From Acridotheres tristis (lineage: Eukaryota; Chordata; Aves; Passeriformes; Sturnidae), in NCBI GenBank assembly GCA_037013685.1, contig CM072884.1, positions 3,472,001 to 3,536,000 of the forward strand: 64,000 nt of DNA. The letters run 5' to 3'. Positions within the stretch are counted from its first letter, which is position 1. The number at the start of each line of letters is the position of its first letter. The notes under the pieces are model-generated. The model saw nothing but the letters and a program-made list of their open reading frames with translations. It had not been told where the DNA came from and did not search any database. A program made the position numbers and the translations under genes. Below are positions 12,651 through 23,321 of the stretch, in pieces.

Positions 12651-12715
12651 TTGTGTTACTTGATACTACAACTGCCCTTGGAGAACTAGGATGGAAAACA
12701 TTTCCTTTAAATGGG
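12651..12715 (+). CDS. EPHA6: EPHA6 exon 2 (Eph receptor tyrosine kinase A6, start of the ligand-binding domain)
   Basis: This 65 bp internal exon has two leading bases that complete a split Val codon, then 21 whole codons reading V-L-L-DTTTALGELGWKTFPLNG. Known of the family: EphA6 is a single-pass receptor tyrosine kinase that binds ephrin-A ligands at the cell surface, mainly in neurons. This segment follows the signal peptide and opens the N-terminal ephrin-binding domain. The DTTT-LGELGWKT-PLNG string matches EPHA6 as I remember it. Paralogues carry other residues here (EPHA5/EPHA7 have LLDSK-type starts). From memory, human EPHA6 has Val and Tyr where this copy has Ala and Phe. The exon is bounded by a pyrimidine tract plus AG at 12649-12650 and a GTAAGT donor at 12716. 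Length and phase fit the conserved Eph exon 2. The next exon should begin with a WDAI-type sequence, which is not in this window. Confidence is high for an Eph receptor and slightly lower for the A6 member. Confidence 0.93.
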
Positions 12716-12721
12716 GTAAGT
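12716..12721 (+). promoter_or_regulatory. Splice donor of EPHA6 exon 2 (GTAAGT)
   Basis: The exon ends AATGGG and the intron starts GTAAGT, a full match to the intronic half of the U1 consensus. It falls exactly on a codon boundary (after Gly), which fixes the 3' edge and phase of the exon. Confidence 0.88.
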
Positions 12722-14360
12722 CTCTCACCATTTTGGGTTTTTTGGTCTGGATTTTGGCACTCTGACACTGTGGAAGTTAATGGCTCTCGTACCTGGGTGG
12801 ATATTCTTGCAATATCGATTTGTCTGAAAGATTTTAGTTGTTCTTGGGACTGGAGTTGGGAGTAGAAATTACAGATGCAAGAATGACATGAGTACACATT
12901 ATTGTGTTCTTCTCCTGCTTTTCTGAATACTAAGTATCTATCTTACTTTAAATCCAATTCTAACTGTTACACATCATAAAGTTTCATATTTAAAAATGCC
13001 TATGCTGGAGGAATGTGTTATGACTACTTTTTTTTTGTGTGTGTGAAATAAAAGGAAAAATAATTTTCTGTTTTGCAAATTGGAATAAAAATTTGATGGT
13101 TTAGGTGAGAACCAGTATGGAATTTAACATCTGATAATATGGTATCAGATTACCTAAATCAGAAAAATGAAAACATTATTAGTGTCTGTTATCCTTGGGG
13201 ACAGCGAGTGTGGGGTAGAGCAGCTTTTTTATACTGTAAAGTTCAGTTATCAGTGCTTTTGCCAGCAGCTACACTTTCAGAACCTGTTTTTTTTTTTTTC
13301 TTTTTACCCAGCTAAGGCATGTCACAGAGTATCAGGGGCACTTGGGAGTTTCACTTTTAAAGTAAAATGCACTATTCTGGAGCATTTAACATGTTTTGTA
13401 TCAACTTGTATTTCTGATGTCACTTTGCATACTGTATATCAATTATTTTTATACTAGCTTGCATTATCTCTTGATTCTTGTGTATGAGGCATATAATTAC
13501 TTGCTTCTCTGAAATGAGCTCAGAAAATACAGAGAGAAACATCTTGTTCCATTTTCAGTCATTTTATTTGCCATGTTCTCTTCCAGAAGGAAGTAGAAAC
13601 TGTCTACCCTCAGCACCTTAATAATCCATTTTTATAAAATGCCTTCTGTGTCTTTGCCTTCGGGGATTTCAAGCAATATGACATTTCCTAATCTCAGCCT
13701 GTTTTCAACTTTATGGATTACTCTTTTTCTTTATATTCCTAGGCATAATTTCCATCTCTCACAGATACTTCTGTGGTTTACATTTTGTATGCACTCTCAC
13801 GCAATGATTCTGAAAGTTTTATTTCCTTTAAAAATCCCACACAAAGTAAATACTGTCATACACCACAATGAGAAGTGAAACAAGGAATTTTTGCTCTGGC
13901 AGAAGGTAAGGAATGTCATCTACCATGATGAGAAAATCCACAATTGAGGAATGTTTTGCTTGAGCACTGGGATGAGCTCCATTGAAGTGCACAGTACATT
14001 TGGAAAGCACAAAAGATATAATTGCAGTTATTGTGTAAATTCTTAAAAGCTTGAGGTGCTCCAAAATAGCCACACTATACAAACACAAAAACGTGAGCAC
14101 TCCAAGTTAATTTAGAGTACAGCTATTACAACATGTATTTTTTTGGTCCATCATACATACCCTGAACAATAATTTTGCAGGGTTTTGGGTGTCTCACTGT
14201 ATATTAAGAACTGGCAGCACTTACTGGAATACATAAAGGAGTTTATATTTCAGTATGAACCTGGAATTCAATTATTAAAATATTTCCCAAAAATGTACAA
14301 AGTGATTTGAAATAAAAAAAGAGCTGGAGTAAATATGGGGGAGAAAAGTGATTTGTAGCA

Positions 14361-14520
14361 TAAAATCATAGAATCATTTATATTGGAAAAGACCTTTCAG
14401 GTCACTGAGTCCAGCTGATAACCCAACACCACTGTGTTCACCACGTCCCCAAATGCCACATTCACACACTTTTTGAACGCTCCCAGGGATGGTGATTTAT
14501 GTCCACAGTGCTACCTAATC
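14361..14520 (-). mobile_element. CR1 LINE, 3'-terminal fragment
   Basis: On the plus strand it begins with the inverted CR1 3' tail (AAATCATAGAATCATTTA). It continues with GAAAAGACCTTTCAGGTCAC, GTCCAGCTG, ACCCAACACCACTGTG and CCCAGGGATGGTGA, the reverse complement of a common avian CR1 3' end. It is truncated at about 160 bp and antisense to EPHA6. Confidence 0.93.
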
Positions 14521-15904
14521 TGAGTTACTGTTGTATCATAATATAATCCAGAATATGGCACAATCATTGGTGTGATTGAGATTATCACTGTGGGGATAAG
14601 AATCTGTTTTATGTCCCATGATGGGCACATTAGGATTTTCTTGTTTCCTGTAGGAGAGTGACAGATTTTGAATTGTTGGTGTTTTTTGAAAGAAATTTTT
14701 GTTCAGGTGCTATTGAAATCTAGTGTGTTACATTAATCAAACCTTTTTTTAAATGTTTGTGTAGTGTTTATGTGTGTAAGAAAAATGTCATTGACATGAT
14801 TACTGCTCTGCTGAATATTTTTGATATTAGGAGGATAGGATGATGGGTTTTCTTGAGCCAGTGACATTAGTAGAAGTCATTAATTTACTGGCATACTCTG
14901 TCACAAGGAATGTTTTCATTAAATTAAAGAGCAACTGAAATAATAATGCTTGGGATTTGGATAATATTGACTATGCCTCAGAGATTTTTAATGGGCCAGG
15001 ATGAAGTGGGATAAAAAAATCAGGAGGTTCTTTTGGAACTTGCAGAAGCCAACCTTTCCCTCCCAGACTTTTTATTTATAGTAGATTCATGATATAACAT
15101 TGGTAAGCTTTCAGCAGTTTTGGTCATCACTGAGCTGCAAAGATAACTGTGTTATCCATGTTTTGGGAATACAATATGTGATTTTGTTTTTAAATTTTTT
15201 ATCCAGTTATTTGTGCATCCTTCCTGAAGCACGAGAATGCAATGGTTTTTTCTTACAAATGTGTTGTATTTGTGTGTCAGATTTTTTCCTTGTATTTTGA
15301 ACAGGCAATAAATTTAGTGCTTAGAGCTACAAAAATGCAGCATAAAACATTAATATCTCTGAGGTCAATAGCATCAACTTTTGTTGACTGAGTTCCAGTT
15401 TAGCTTCTTAGTGATGGGCTGTCTAAAATTTCTACCTTAATAATGGACACATCTGATACTTCCTCTGTTCTTTGGGCTATAGTTCAAAACGACCGATTGA
15501 TTTATGAAAAAGCATGCACTATGAAAGGTGATCTTTACTCATCAAGCTGTCACTCCATAACCTTGAAAATACAGAACAGAGGTTTGGGTTTTTTTGATTG
15601 GTACAAAAAATGGGAAGACACAAGTTCATGTGTTTCAGAAGAGGGTGTAAAGGGAGCTAGTGGGCAGTCTCAGTGAATCAAAATCCAGCATTCTAACCAG
15701 AGTCAGTTTGCTGACCTTGGGGACACAGTTAGGAACTAGAAAAGAAATTAAAAAACTTGGAAGTCCAACTGAAATGCAGTGTCCACAACCTTCCTTTATA
15801 CATTAGCAGTAATACTAATAAAATAACATACCTTGTTCAACTGCAGTTGGTGGGGTTTTTCCTTCTGTCTTCAACGTAACTTTAAAAAAATATTATTTAT
15901 TTCC

Positions 15905-15935
15905 CATTGCATTAATCATTGCATTAATCATTGCA
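15905..15935. repeat. 12-bp tandem repeat (CATTGCATTAAT), 2.5 copies
   Basis: Two exact copies at 15905-15916 and 15917-15928 are followed by a partial third. The unit holds the AT-rich core GCATTAAT. Confidence 0.85.
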
Positions 15936-16021
15936 ACACAATTTTGTGAGCAAAGTTTGCTCAGAAGCTGTGGTTTGGGAACTGCTGCTGTAAGGGTCTG
16001 TCCCATCCTGATAAATTTCTG

Positions 16022-16399
16022 CCATAGAATCATAAAATGGCTTGGGTTGGAATGAAGGTCAAAGATTATCCAGTTTAAACTGCCTGCCATGGGCAGGATG
16101 CCACAGGACCACATTGCTCAAACCTCAAACCATCCAGTCTGTCCTTGAACAGTCCCAGGGATGGGGCAGCCACAGCTTCTCTGGGCAACCTGTGCCATGG
16201 TCTCACCAACCTCACAGAGACAGAATTTCTTCCTCATAGCCAATCTAAACCTCCTCTCTTTCAGTTTACATCCATTAGCCCTCATCATATCACTCCATGC
16301 CCCTTGTGGCCCCCTTAAGGCACTGAAAAGTGCTGTAAAGTCCCCCCACAGCCTTCTCTTCTCCAGGCTGAACAAGCACAACTTGTTTGTAGCCACTCC
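16022..16399 (-). mobile_element. CR1 LINE, 3'-terminal fragment with an ORF2 remnant
   Basis: The inverted CR1 3' tail (CCATAGAATCATAAAATGG) starts the element on the left. On the minus strand a frame reads FSLEKRRLWGDF near 16360-16396, then ERRFRLAMRKKF and CGCPIPG, recognisable pieces of the C-terminus of CR1 ORF2. It is 5'-truncated at about 380 bp and antisense to EPHA6. Confidence 0.95.
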
Positions 16400-17370
16400 A
16401 AAAATCGGTTTAAAAAGAGGGCGTGGTGACTCAGAGCAGGAAGCCGTGAGGCATTTCCAGGTGGAAGAGACTTGTAAAAGCTACCTTGACTTGCCATAGT
16501 AGACACAATGTATGGCCTCAGCAGTAAAGAACCTACTAAAAGTCCTCTAAATTATTTGACAGCTCTGTGAGTGATGAAGGTACTTTAGTTTTCACAATTA
16601 TTTGAACACTTTCCTTGTCAACTGGTAATTTTCTTATTGATTTATCCAGGGAAATAATTTTGGTTTGAATATCTTCTTTCTATAGGGGATTTTTTTTTTT
16701 TAAATAACTGTCACTAATACACAGTATTACTGTTCTTCTTATGTTATGAAGTTTTTGAGACTAATCTTGTCAAAGTACTGATGTTTTTCCCTTACCAGAC
16801 TGTTTATATTACCCTCTCAGTTAAAATAATTGTTTTACAGTATATGCATTAATCACCAATTTATTTTTTAGCTACTTTTTAGCTAATTAGGAGACATTTC
16901 TGTAGTTTATGGTAACAGGAGTTTTGAATGGCCTAGTACTGTTTTTCGCAGATGGCACTGAGGTTTTCCTATGCCAGCCTGCAAACATTTCTTTCAATGC
17001 AGCTGCATCCATTTTCACCTTCATCTTTTAACTTATATCTCAGAAAGTAATTGGGGGAATGTATCTTGGAACATTCTTCTACAATACTTAACATTTTTAA
17101 CTATTCATTTTCTTAAGTAGACTGTCTTTGAACTGTATTTGTAAGTGTAAGGAGGTTTATATACTTAATAGTTGCTTCCTAAATAAAACAATGGTATGTT
17201 CTCAGCACTGTTTTGGTCAGCAAAAGGCAGCTGAAAAGAAATTAACTCTGTCCCAGACAGACACAGTAAACATATTTAAAATTCAAGTTGCGTGAAAGTT
17301 ACCAGGATAAAACAGCAATACCATAAAAAGAATTCAATCTGACAGTATTTCACTTTTCTTCCAAACAAAT

Positions 17371-17932
17371 CATAGAATCATTTGGATTGGAAATTATTTG
17401 GATCACTGAGTCTGACTGGAAATTAGCACTGCCAAGTCCACCACGGCCATGTCCGTAAGTGCCATGCTGACTTGTCTTCACACATCTCCAAGGCTGAGGA
17501 CTCAACTGCATCCCTGGACAGCCTGTTCCGATCCTTGGTACCCTTTTCCACGAAAAAAGAGTCCTAATATCCAATCTAAACCTCCTCTGGTGCAATTTCA
17601 GGCCATTTCCTCTCATCCTGCCACTTGTTCCCTGGGAGAAGAGACCCAGCCCTGCCTGGCTATACCCTCCTTTCAGGGAACTGTAGAGAGTGATAAAATC
17701 CCTCCTGAGCCTCCTTCTCTCCAGGCTGAACCCCCCCAGCTCCCCCAGTGGCTTCTCAGAACACTTCAGACCCTTCCCCAGCTCCATTCCCTTCTCTGGA
17801 CACATTTCAGCCCAGTATTCAAATTGTGACCTCACCAGTGCCAAGTCCAGAGGGACAATCCCTGCCCTGCTCCTGCTGGCCACGATATTCCTGCTCCATT
17901 GGCCTCCTTGGCCACCTGGGCACACTCTGAAC
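17371..17932 (-). mobile_element. CR1 LINE, longest copy in the window, with a readable ORF2 C-terminus
   Basis: This is a CR1 3' end of about 560 bp in antisense orientation to EPHA6, with its 3' tail at the left edge (CATAGAATCATTTGG). The minus strand carries an uninterrupted frame across 17350-17925 (191 codons from a chance Met). It includes RSQFEYW, GGFSLERRRLRRDFITLY, GLFSQGTSGRMRGNGLKL and RRFRLDIRTLF. These match the C-terminal part of the CR1 ORF2 protein, downstream of the reverse-transcriptase catalytic domain. The endonuclease and RT domains are missing through 5' truncation, so it cannot move on its own. Confidence 0.96.
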
Positions 17933-18030
17933 AGCCTGTGGAACAGAGAACTGCAGCTGTGTGGGGAGATGTTGCAGAAGCAGCAAGAAGCAAAGTTTTA
18001 ACTAAGAACTGGGGATGTTTTTTGAGGGGG

Positions 18031-18043
18031 AAAAAAAAAAAAA
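18031..18043. repeat. Poly-A tract (A13)
   Basis: Homopolymer about 100 bp to the right of the CR1 at 17371-17932. CR1 does not carry a poly-A tail, so it is a separate simple repeat. Confidence 0.85.
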
Positions 18044-19040
18044 GCATGTGAAAGTCTTAAGTTCTTCCCCCTATTACAGCAGTTCAGCTGTGGTAAAGAT
18101 AGGTAGTTACATCTGTGAAAGCTCACCAGCAGAATTTCAGAGGTGTTACAGAGGCTGTGGTTTTAATAAGATCTGTAATAGAAGGTAGGGATTTAGCTGT
18201 CAGAACATTTAGCAGGGATGAAGGGAAGGAAGCAAATCAGATTTTCACACAATATGGGGAATTTACAGAGATGACGTTAAGAAAAAATATTGGCAGCCAC
18301 GTATTTGAGCTGTAATTTGGGCATAATCAGATACCATCCTCTGCAATGCCATATTTAGAATCCTTTTTGACAGTCAAGTCATTATTTGAGGAAAAAGGTT
18401 AAATCAAGGGACAAGTTTTTTGAGATTAATTTCCATCTGCAGAGATTAAATAATTAGGTCTATCCATGATCCAGTTCAATGTCTAGGAAAGCTTTCTTAA
18501 AGGAGTTGCAGTTGCTCCTATGAGATGCACTGCTTGTGAGAGTCCAGTTTCCATGTTTCTTCTTGGAACATCTCTTCGACCATAAAAGTTGTTCTTGAAA
18601 ACTGAATATCCCAGAACCATCAGTGTCCAGGTAGATTGGTGTATGTCTAAATTTTTTGGTTTTGCCTGTATTTCCTGGTAAAATGGCAAAAATCTTAATT
18701 TTCTTGGAAAACTCTGGGGCCACAGAATTACCTGTGGCTGTGCTGGGAATTTGAGATGGATGGATGCAGGGTTATGGTAGCATGGTCCATCAGAAATAGG
18801 CAAATTCACAAAATTTGCTAGGAACTCTAATGAGATAGTATTTGTCATCCCCAGTTTTTTTGTACATACATTTGTGCAGTATCCTGATTATTTTTGTGTG
18901 GAACATCTAATTGCAGAGGCTTGACTAAATACATGGCCATGTTCTTATCTGGATATTGCAAACACATTTTGGGCCCTTTGTGCTTGTCACTATGCAGTCA
19001 CAGATCTAAGCCATTCCTAGTCTAAATAATGACATGTCAT

Positions 19041-19065
19041 AAAAACAAAACAAAACAAAACAAAA
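19041..19065. repeat. (AAAAC)n microsatellite
   Basis: Five AAAAC-type units, followed by A- and C-rich low-complexity DNA to about 19130. Confidence 0.9.
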
Positions 19066-19808
19066 ATCCCTAACCTCCCAGAAAAGAAAAAAAACACCAA
19101 AAAACCCCCCAAATAAACAAAAACTAAATAGACACCTACAAACCACTTACAGGGAAGCAGATATAATGGAGGAGGATTATAAACAAATTTGTATGCTCCT
19201 GTACAGAACAGCCATATACTTACAGCTCATATATAATCTATAATACTACAGCATTAGAAGCAGTCTCTGAACTGCTCAACCAAATGCAATTTATTGTATT
19301 TTTATTGTATTGTGTGGTAAATCTGAACTTGATGATAGTAATGTTGCATATACATTTTGCATTAATTTTGTATTCCTGTTTAATTTAAATAGTCTTATGT
19401 ACATACATACTCCTAGTAAAGGCAAAATTTATTATATATATTGATTATTTTTCAATGTATATTGCATATTATATAGCAAAAGAGGGCAAAGAGTGGTGGT
19501 AGCAGTACTTCTATTTTCTTTTAAGCTTCTCATTTTAGGTGTGAGAACAATTCTTACTGGTGGAGCACAGTAAACATGTAAATTCTTCAGTTGTGCAGCC
19601 TCACAGAATGAATGCTAATTCTGTTGTTTGGTTTTTTTTTTAAATAGACTGGTTGGAAATTTAAATAAATAAGAGTACTGTGAACGGGTTGCACATTGAT
19701 GCACTCAGTGCACAAAAAATAGCTTTTAAGTCTGTGTAGGCTGCACATTCATCTTTTGCATTCACAAGGTTACATTATTTTGGCTTACCCAAAAGGGCAG
19801 TAAGAGGT

Positions 19809-19824
19809 AAAAAAAAAAAAAAAA
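19809..19824. repeat. Poly-A tract (A16)
   Basis: Uninterrupted A homopolymer with no recognisable element on either side. Confidence 0.85.
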
Positions 19825-20383
19825 TTATAATTTAGTGAAAATTACGACTTTTTTTTGGTAGAGAAGGAATTCCATTTTGAGAAGGAAAACACAGTGGGTT
19901 GAAGAAGGAAGAGTGATTGATTTAAGTTCTGTTGGGCATATTTTCAGAAGTGTTGGATTCCAGAAGTTAGTGGTTTCTGTCATGCAAATATTCTGAAATT
20001 CAAAAAAATTCACTCATATGTGTATTACAAATTAAATACAATATTTTCTATTATAATTCAGCCTTCACTGTGCAGACACATAGAGCAAAAAAGAATGACA
20101 AACTGAGTGTTGCCCTCAGTAAAAAATCAAGGAAAAGCCAGAACAACATAAAGTGGAAGAAAAGCAATATTTATGGAAATACCAAGTGCATACTGAGCAC
20201 CTCTTTATCTGAACCATTGTATTTTCAGAGGTTTCAGAACTGCTGCACTGAACTCTTGGGAAATACCCTTTGAAATTCCTGTGTGCTTAGGAAATGGTCT
20301 CATAAATGCTAAAGTAGGTGATAAATATCTGGGTATTCTGAAAAGAAATCTCTCCAAATTGTTCTGAAGCCACGTTTGGGTGG

Positions 20384-20414
20384 TTTTTTTTCTTTTTTTT
20401 TTTTTTTGTTTTTC
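20384..20414. repeat. T-rich tract
   Basis: T runs of 8, 15 and 5 broken by single C and G bases. Confidence 0.85.
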
Positions 20415-22161
20415 CCCCAAGAAGAAAGGTAAAATTGGCAGCAGCAGCAGATGCTTCACTCTTTCACAACAAGGTGCTCCTTTTTGCTTAGATGCTGTGT
20501 CAGTAATTTAGGGAAACTCTAACCAAATTGCTTTCTTTTTATCATTTTTAGTGCCAGAAATAATTTATATTCTAAAAGTGGATTTCCTATGTGTAATGAA
20601 AAACAAAAGAATTAATATATTCTTAAGGATTTGCAGTAGCCTGACCTTATATTGGAAGCCTTTACTTAGACTTAACAAAAAAGAAAGCTAAAAAAAAAAC
20701 CAACCCATACCATGCCAACTTTACTTTTGAACCTTTTATAGATGTTTAAATACATGGAATGAATTTTTAAAATTACAGAGAAGTAAGCAGATTATCAAGC
20801 TTGAAGCATTCTCTAAGCCTCTTTTACATACTTAGGCACACAGAGTCCCTTTTGTAAATTGCAGTAAATCATTTGTGTTCTGATGGTGCTTTAAATGATA
20901 GGATTATAGGATGTTTGTGGGTACCAGGAGTTCTAACCATTGCCAGGATGAAAAATACAGTATCCAAACAGTTTTTCTGCTCCACTGGAATTCTCACCAA
21001 GTGAGAAAAAAAAATACTCCAGCTGGACTGGCAGTGTGGTTGTTGGAGAAATTCTCCTCTGCTTTGCCCTCTCTGCCAGTAGGTGTCCAAACCTCTGGTA
21101 CAGCATTTGAACTTGAAAACCCTTCTCTGGAGAAGAGTTAACTAAATAAAGCGTGCAGCAATTGCTAGTCCAAAATACAGAGAATTGTAAACTTCAGATT
21201 TAAGAAGATACACTTCAGACAGTAATTTTCTCACGATTTAATATCCTGCAAAGGGATCCAGGTGGGTACAGAGGCCTTTACCACATGGATTATGTATTTA
21301 TGTAAGCAATCCTAGCAGAATTGGATACTTTCACATAATCCTAGCAATCTACTTTAAAAAGTGGAAAATAGATAGTTTGTATATATGTCTATTGGCTGCT
21401 AATAAAGAAACATAATTATTTTTAATAATCATAATTCCATGGAGAACAAAATAGAAAGGAACCCAGTATAAAATCCATGTATTTATGAATAATAATTTAT
21501 AACCGTATTTTAGATTTAAGAGCATAATCCTCTGCCATTTTATTTAATCAAAAGAATCCTATCCTAAGAGTTTAAAATATAATAAATGACTTGCAGAAAT
21601 AAAGTGAAAGATCACAAGGGCTGTTGAGATGTAGAACAGAGTTTTAAGAGCACAGGTCTTCTACTTGACCTTTTGTTTTGTCTTTAAAAAGTCCAATAAA
21701 TGTTTGTTTTAGATTTCCTAGTAGTGTTAAAAGCTGGGCATATTGTAGAGGAAGTAAAAAAAAAAAGAAAAGTTAGCAGACAAAACAGCTGAATAATGTG
21801 ATGATATGCTCAATATGGCCTTTTTCAGTGATTTCTCTCCATGTCTGTTAGTAGTATTCATCAGCTTTCCATGCAATAAGGAATACTCCAATTTTCTTAA
21901 TTTTCTTAAGGAAAAACTCCAACATTTTTTTTCCCTCTCAGCTGATAGATAGATGGATGCTCTTGCATTATGCCTATGACCAATAGGTCATGAAGTGGTG
22001 AGCAATAGAATTTTTATGCCATAAAAAATGGATAGAAATGTTGTACCATAGGTGTTACTGCATCCTCCTCTTGGTTCTTGACATGTCAGAAGAATGCTAC
22101 TAATAATTTCATATCAAAGTATTTAAAGGCTTGATAGAGTTCATTATTAACAGTAGCATAA

Positions 22162-22410
22162 CTAAGGAGATTGCTTTGATTCCCTTTTTCATGTAGGCTA
22201 CTAAGGGGATTGACTTTAGTTCCCTGATTCTTGCCATGATGATTAAGGGGATTTGTTTAAATACCCCATTTCATGTGGTATAGCTACTGTAAAAGGATTA
22301 GTTTTGGATTCCACTTCTACGTGGGAAAGCTAAGGGGATTAGCCTTAGCTTTTCATTCCATGACAAAATAACTAAGGGCAATTGCTTTCACTGCCCATGT
22401 GGTTGCATCA
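22162..22410. repeat. Degenerate minisatellite, about six units of roughly 42 bp
   Basis: A unit starting CTAAGGGGATT recurs at 22162, 22201, 22243, about 22289, 22330 and 22372 (spacings 39, 42, 46, 41 and 42). Within each unit the core is followed by a CTTTRGTTCC-like stretch, then a TTCATGTGG-like stretch. Copies differ at many positions, so the array is old or was never homogenised. I do not recognise the unit as part of a known element. Confidence 0.8.
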
Positions 22411-22703
22411 AGATTTGTCTTGCTTTTGCTGTTCTTGTTTCAGTTTCTTTCCCTCTGCTCTGATTGCCCAAAGTCATCTGACTTCAGGCTTTCTGCTCTC
22501 CTGAAAGAAGTTCCACTGCCCATACTCAGCTTTGCATCTGTTAAGGAAAACTAAAGAGATGTAATGAAATCCTATGTGTTTTGTTCTTTTCCTCATGGAA
22601 GCTCAAATGTTAGAATTCCTCGGGATAAAATCAAGTGTAGGACTTGTCATAACTGATAACACTGCTAGTCCATGTAATGCAATATTTGATTTATAGCAAT
22701 GAA

Positions 22704-22739
22704 CAAGACCATGAGCTTCACCTGTAGGTGAAGGTCTTG
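22704..22739. other. Bulged hairpin (6 + 8 bp stem)
   Basis: CTTCACCT (22716-22723) pairs with AGGTGAAG (22726-22733) across a 2-nt loop. Outside a 6-nt bulge, CAAGAC (22704-22709) pairs with GTCTTG (22734-22739). No function is assigned. Confidence 0.6.
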
Positions 22740-23302
22740 GGGCACTCTTTATTCTGCCCATTGGAGCAAAACCGTGGAGATTTTTGACAAAATCCAACAA
22801 AGCCACGACCTGAGCCACAAGTGGTATAACCAATTCAGTGCAGCACCAAATCCACAGCAACAGGTGCTCTGTAAGAGCAGAATTTGTTATCTAGGGAGAA
22901 AAAACCCTAGACCTGAGTGCTGGCAGAAACTCTGCTTGTATTTCTGCACAGCCTTGCTCCTGTGAATACACCAGTCCCAGGAGAAAAAGCTCTCTGAGGT
23001 CTTTGTACCAAATTGCATTGTGCAGCCAGCACAAATTAATATTTTCAAACCACTTAAAAGCAAATAAGATGTCTACATGTAAATTCAAAACAGGCACTTC
23101 ATGCACAGCTAATGAAATTATGTCTGAGCTATTAAATAAACCAGGATCTGTGTCCTGGCTTTGAAGATGGGTATCTCCATAAAGCTGTTTTAAATACTTG
23201 TTCTTACCTGAGCCTCTGATGGGGGAATGAGCAGGTTTTAGTCTATAAATCCAGAAACTAATGAAGTCTTTCCTTTGGCAGTCTATTTATATGTCTTTTT
23301 GT

Positions 23303-23321
23303 CTGTTTGTTTGTTTGTTTG
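23303..23321. repeat. (GTTT)n microsatellite
   Basis: About four and a half TGTT-type units. Confidence 0.8.

Noticed and set aside
17449..17829. Plus-strand open frame of 126 codons
   Set aside because: It is the antisense of the CR1 copy at 17371-17932. The sense CR1 frame on the other strand explains the lack of stops.
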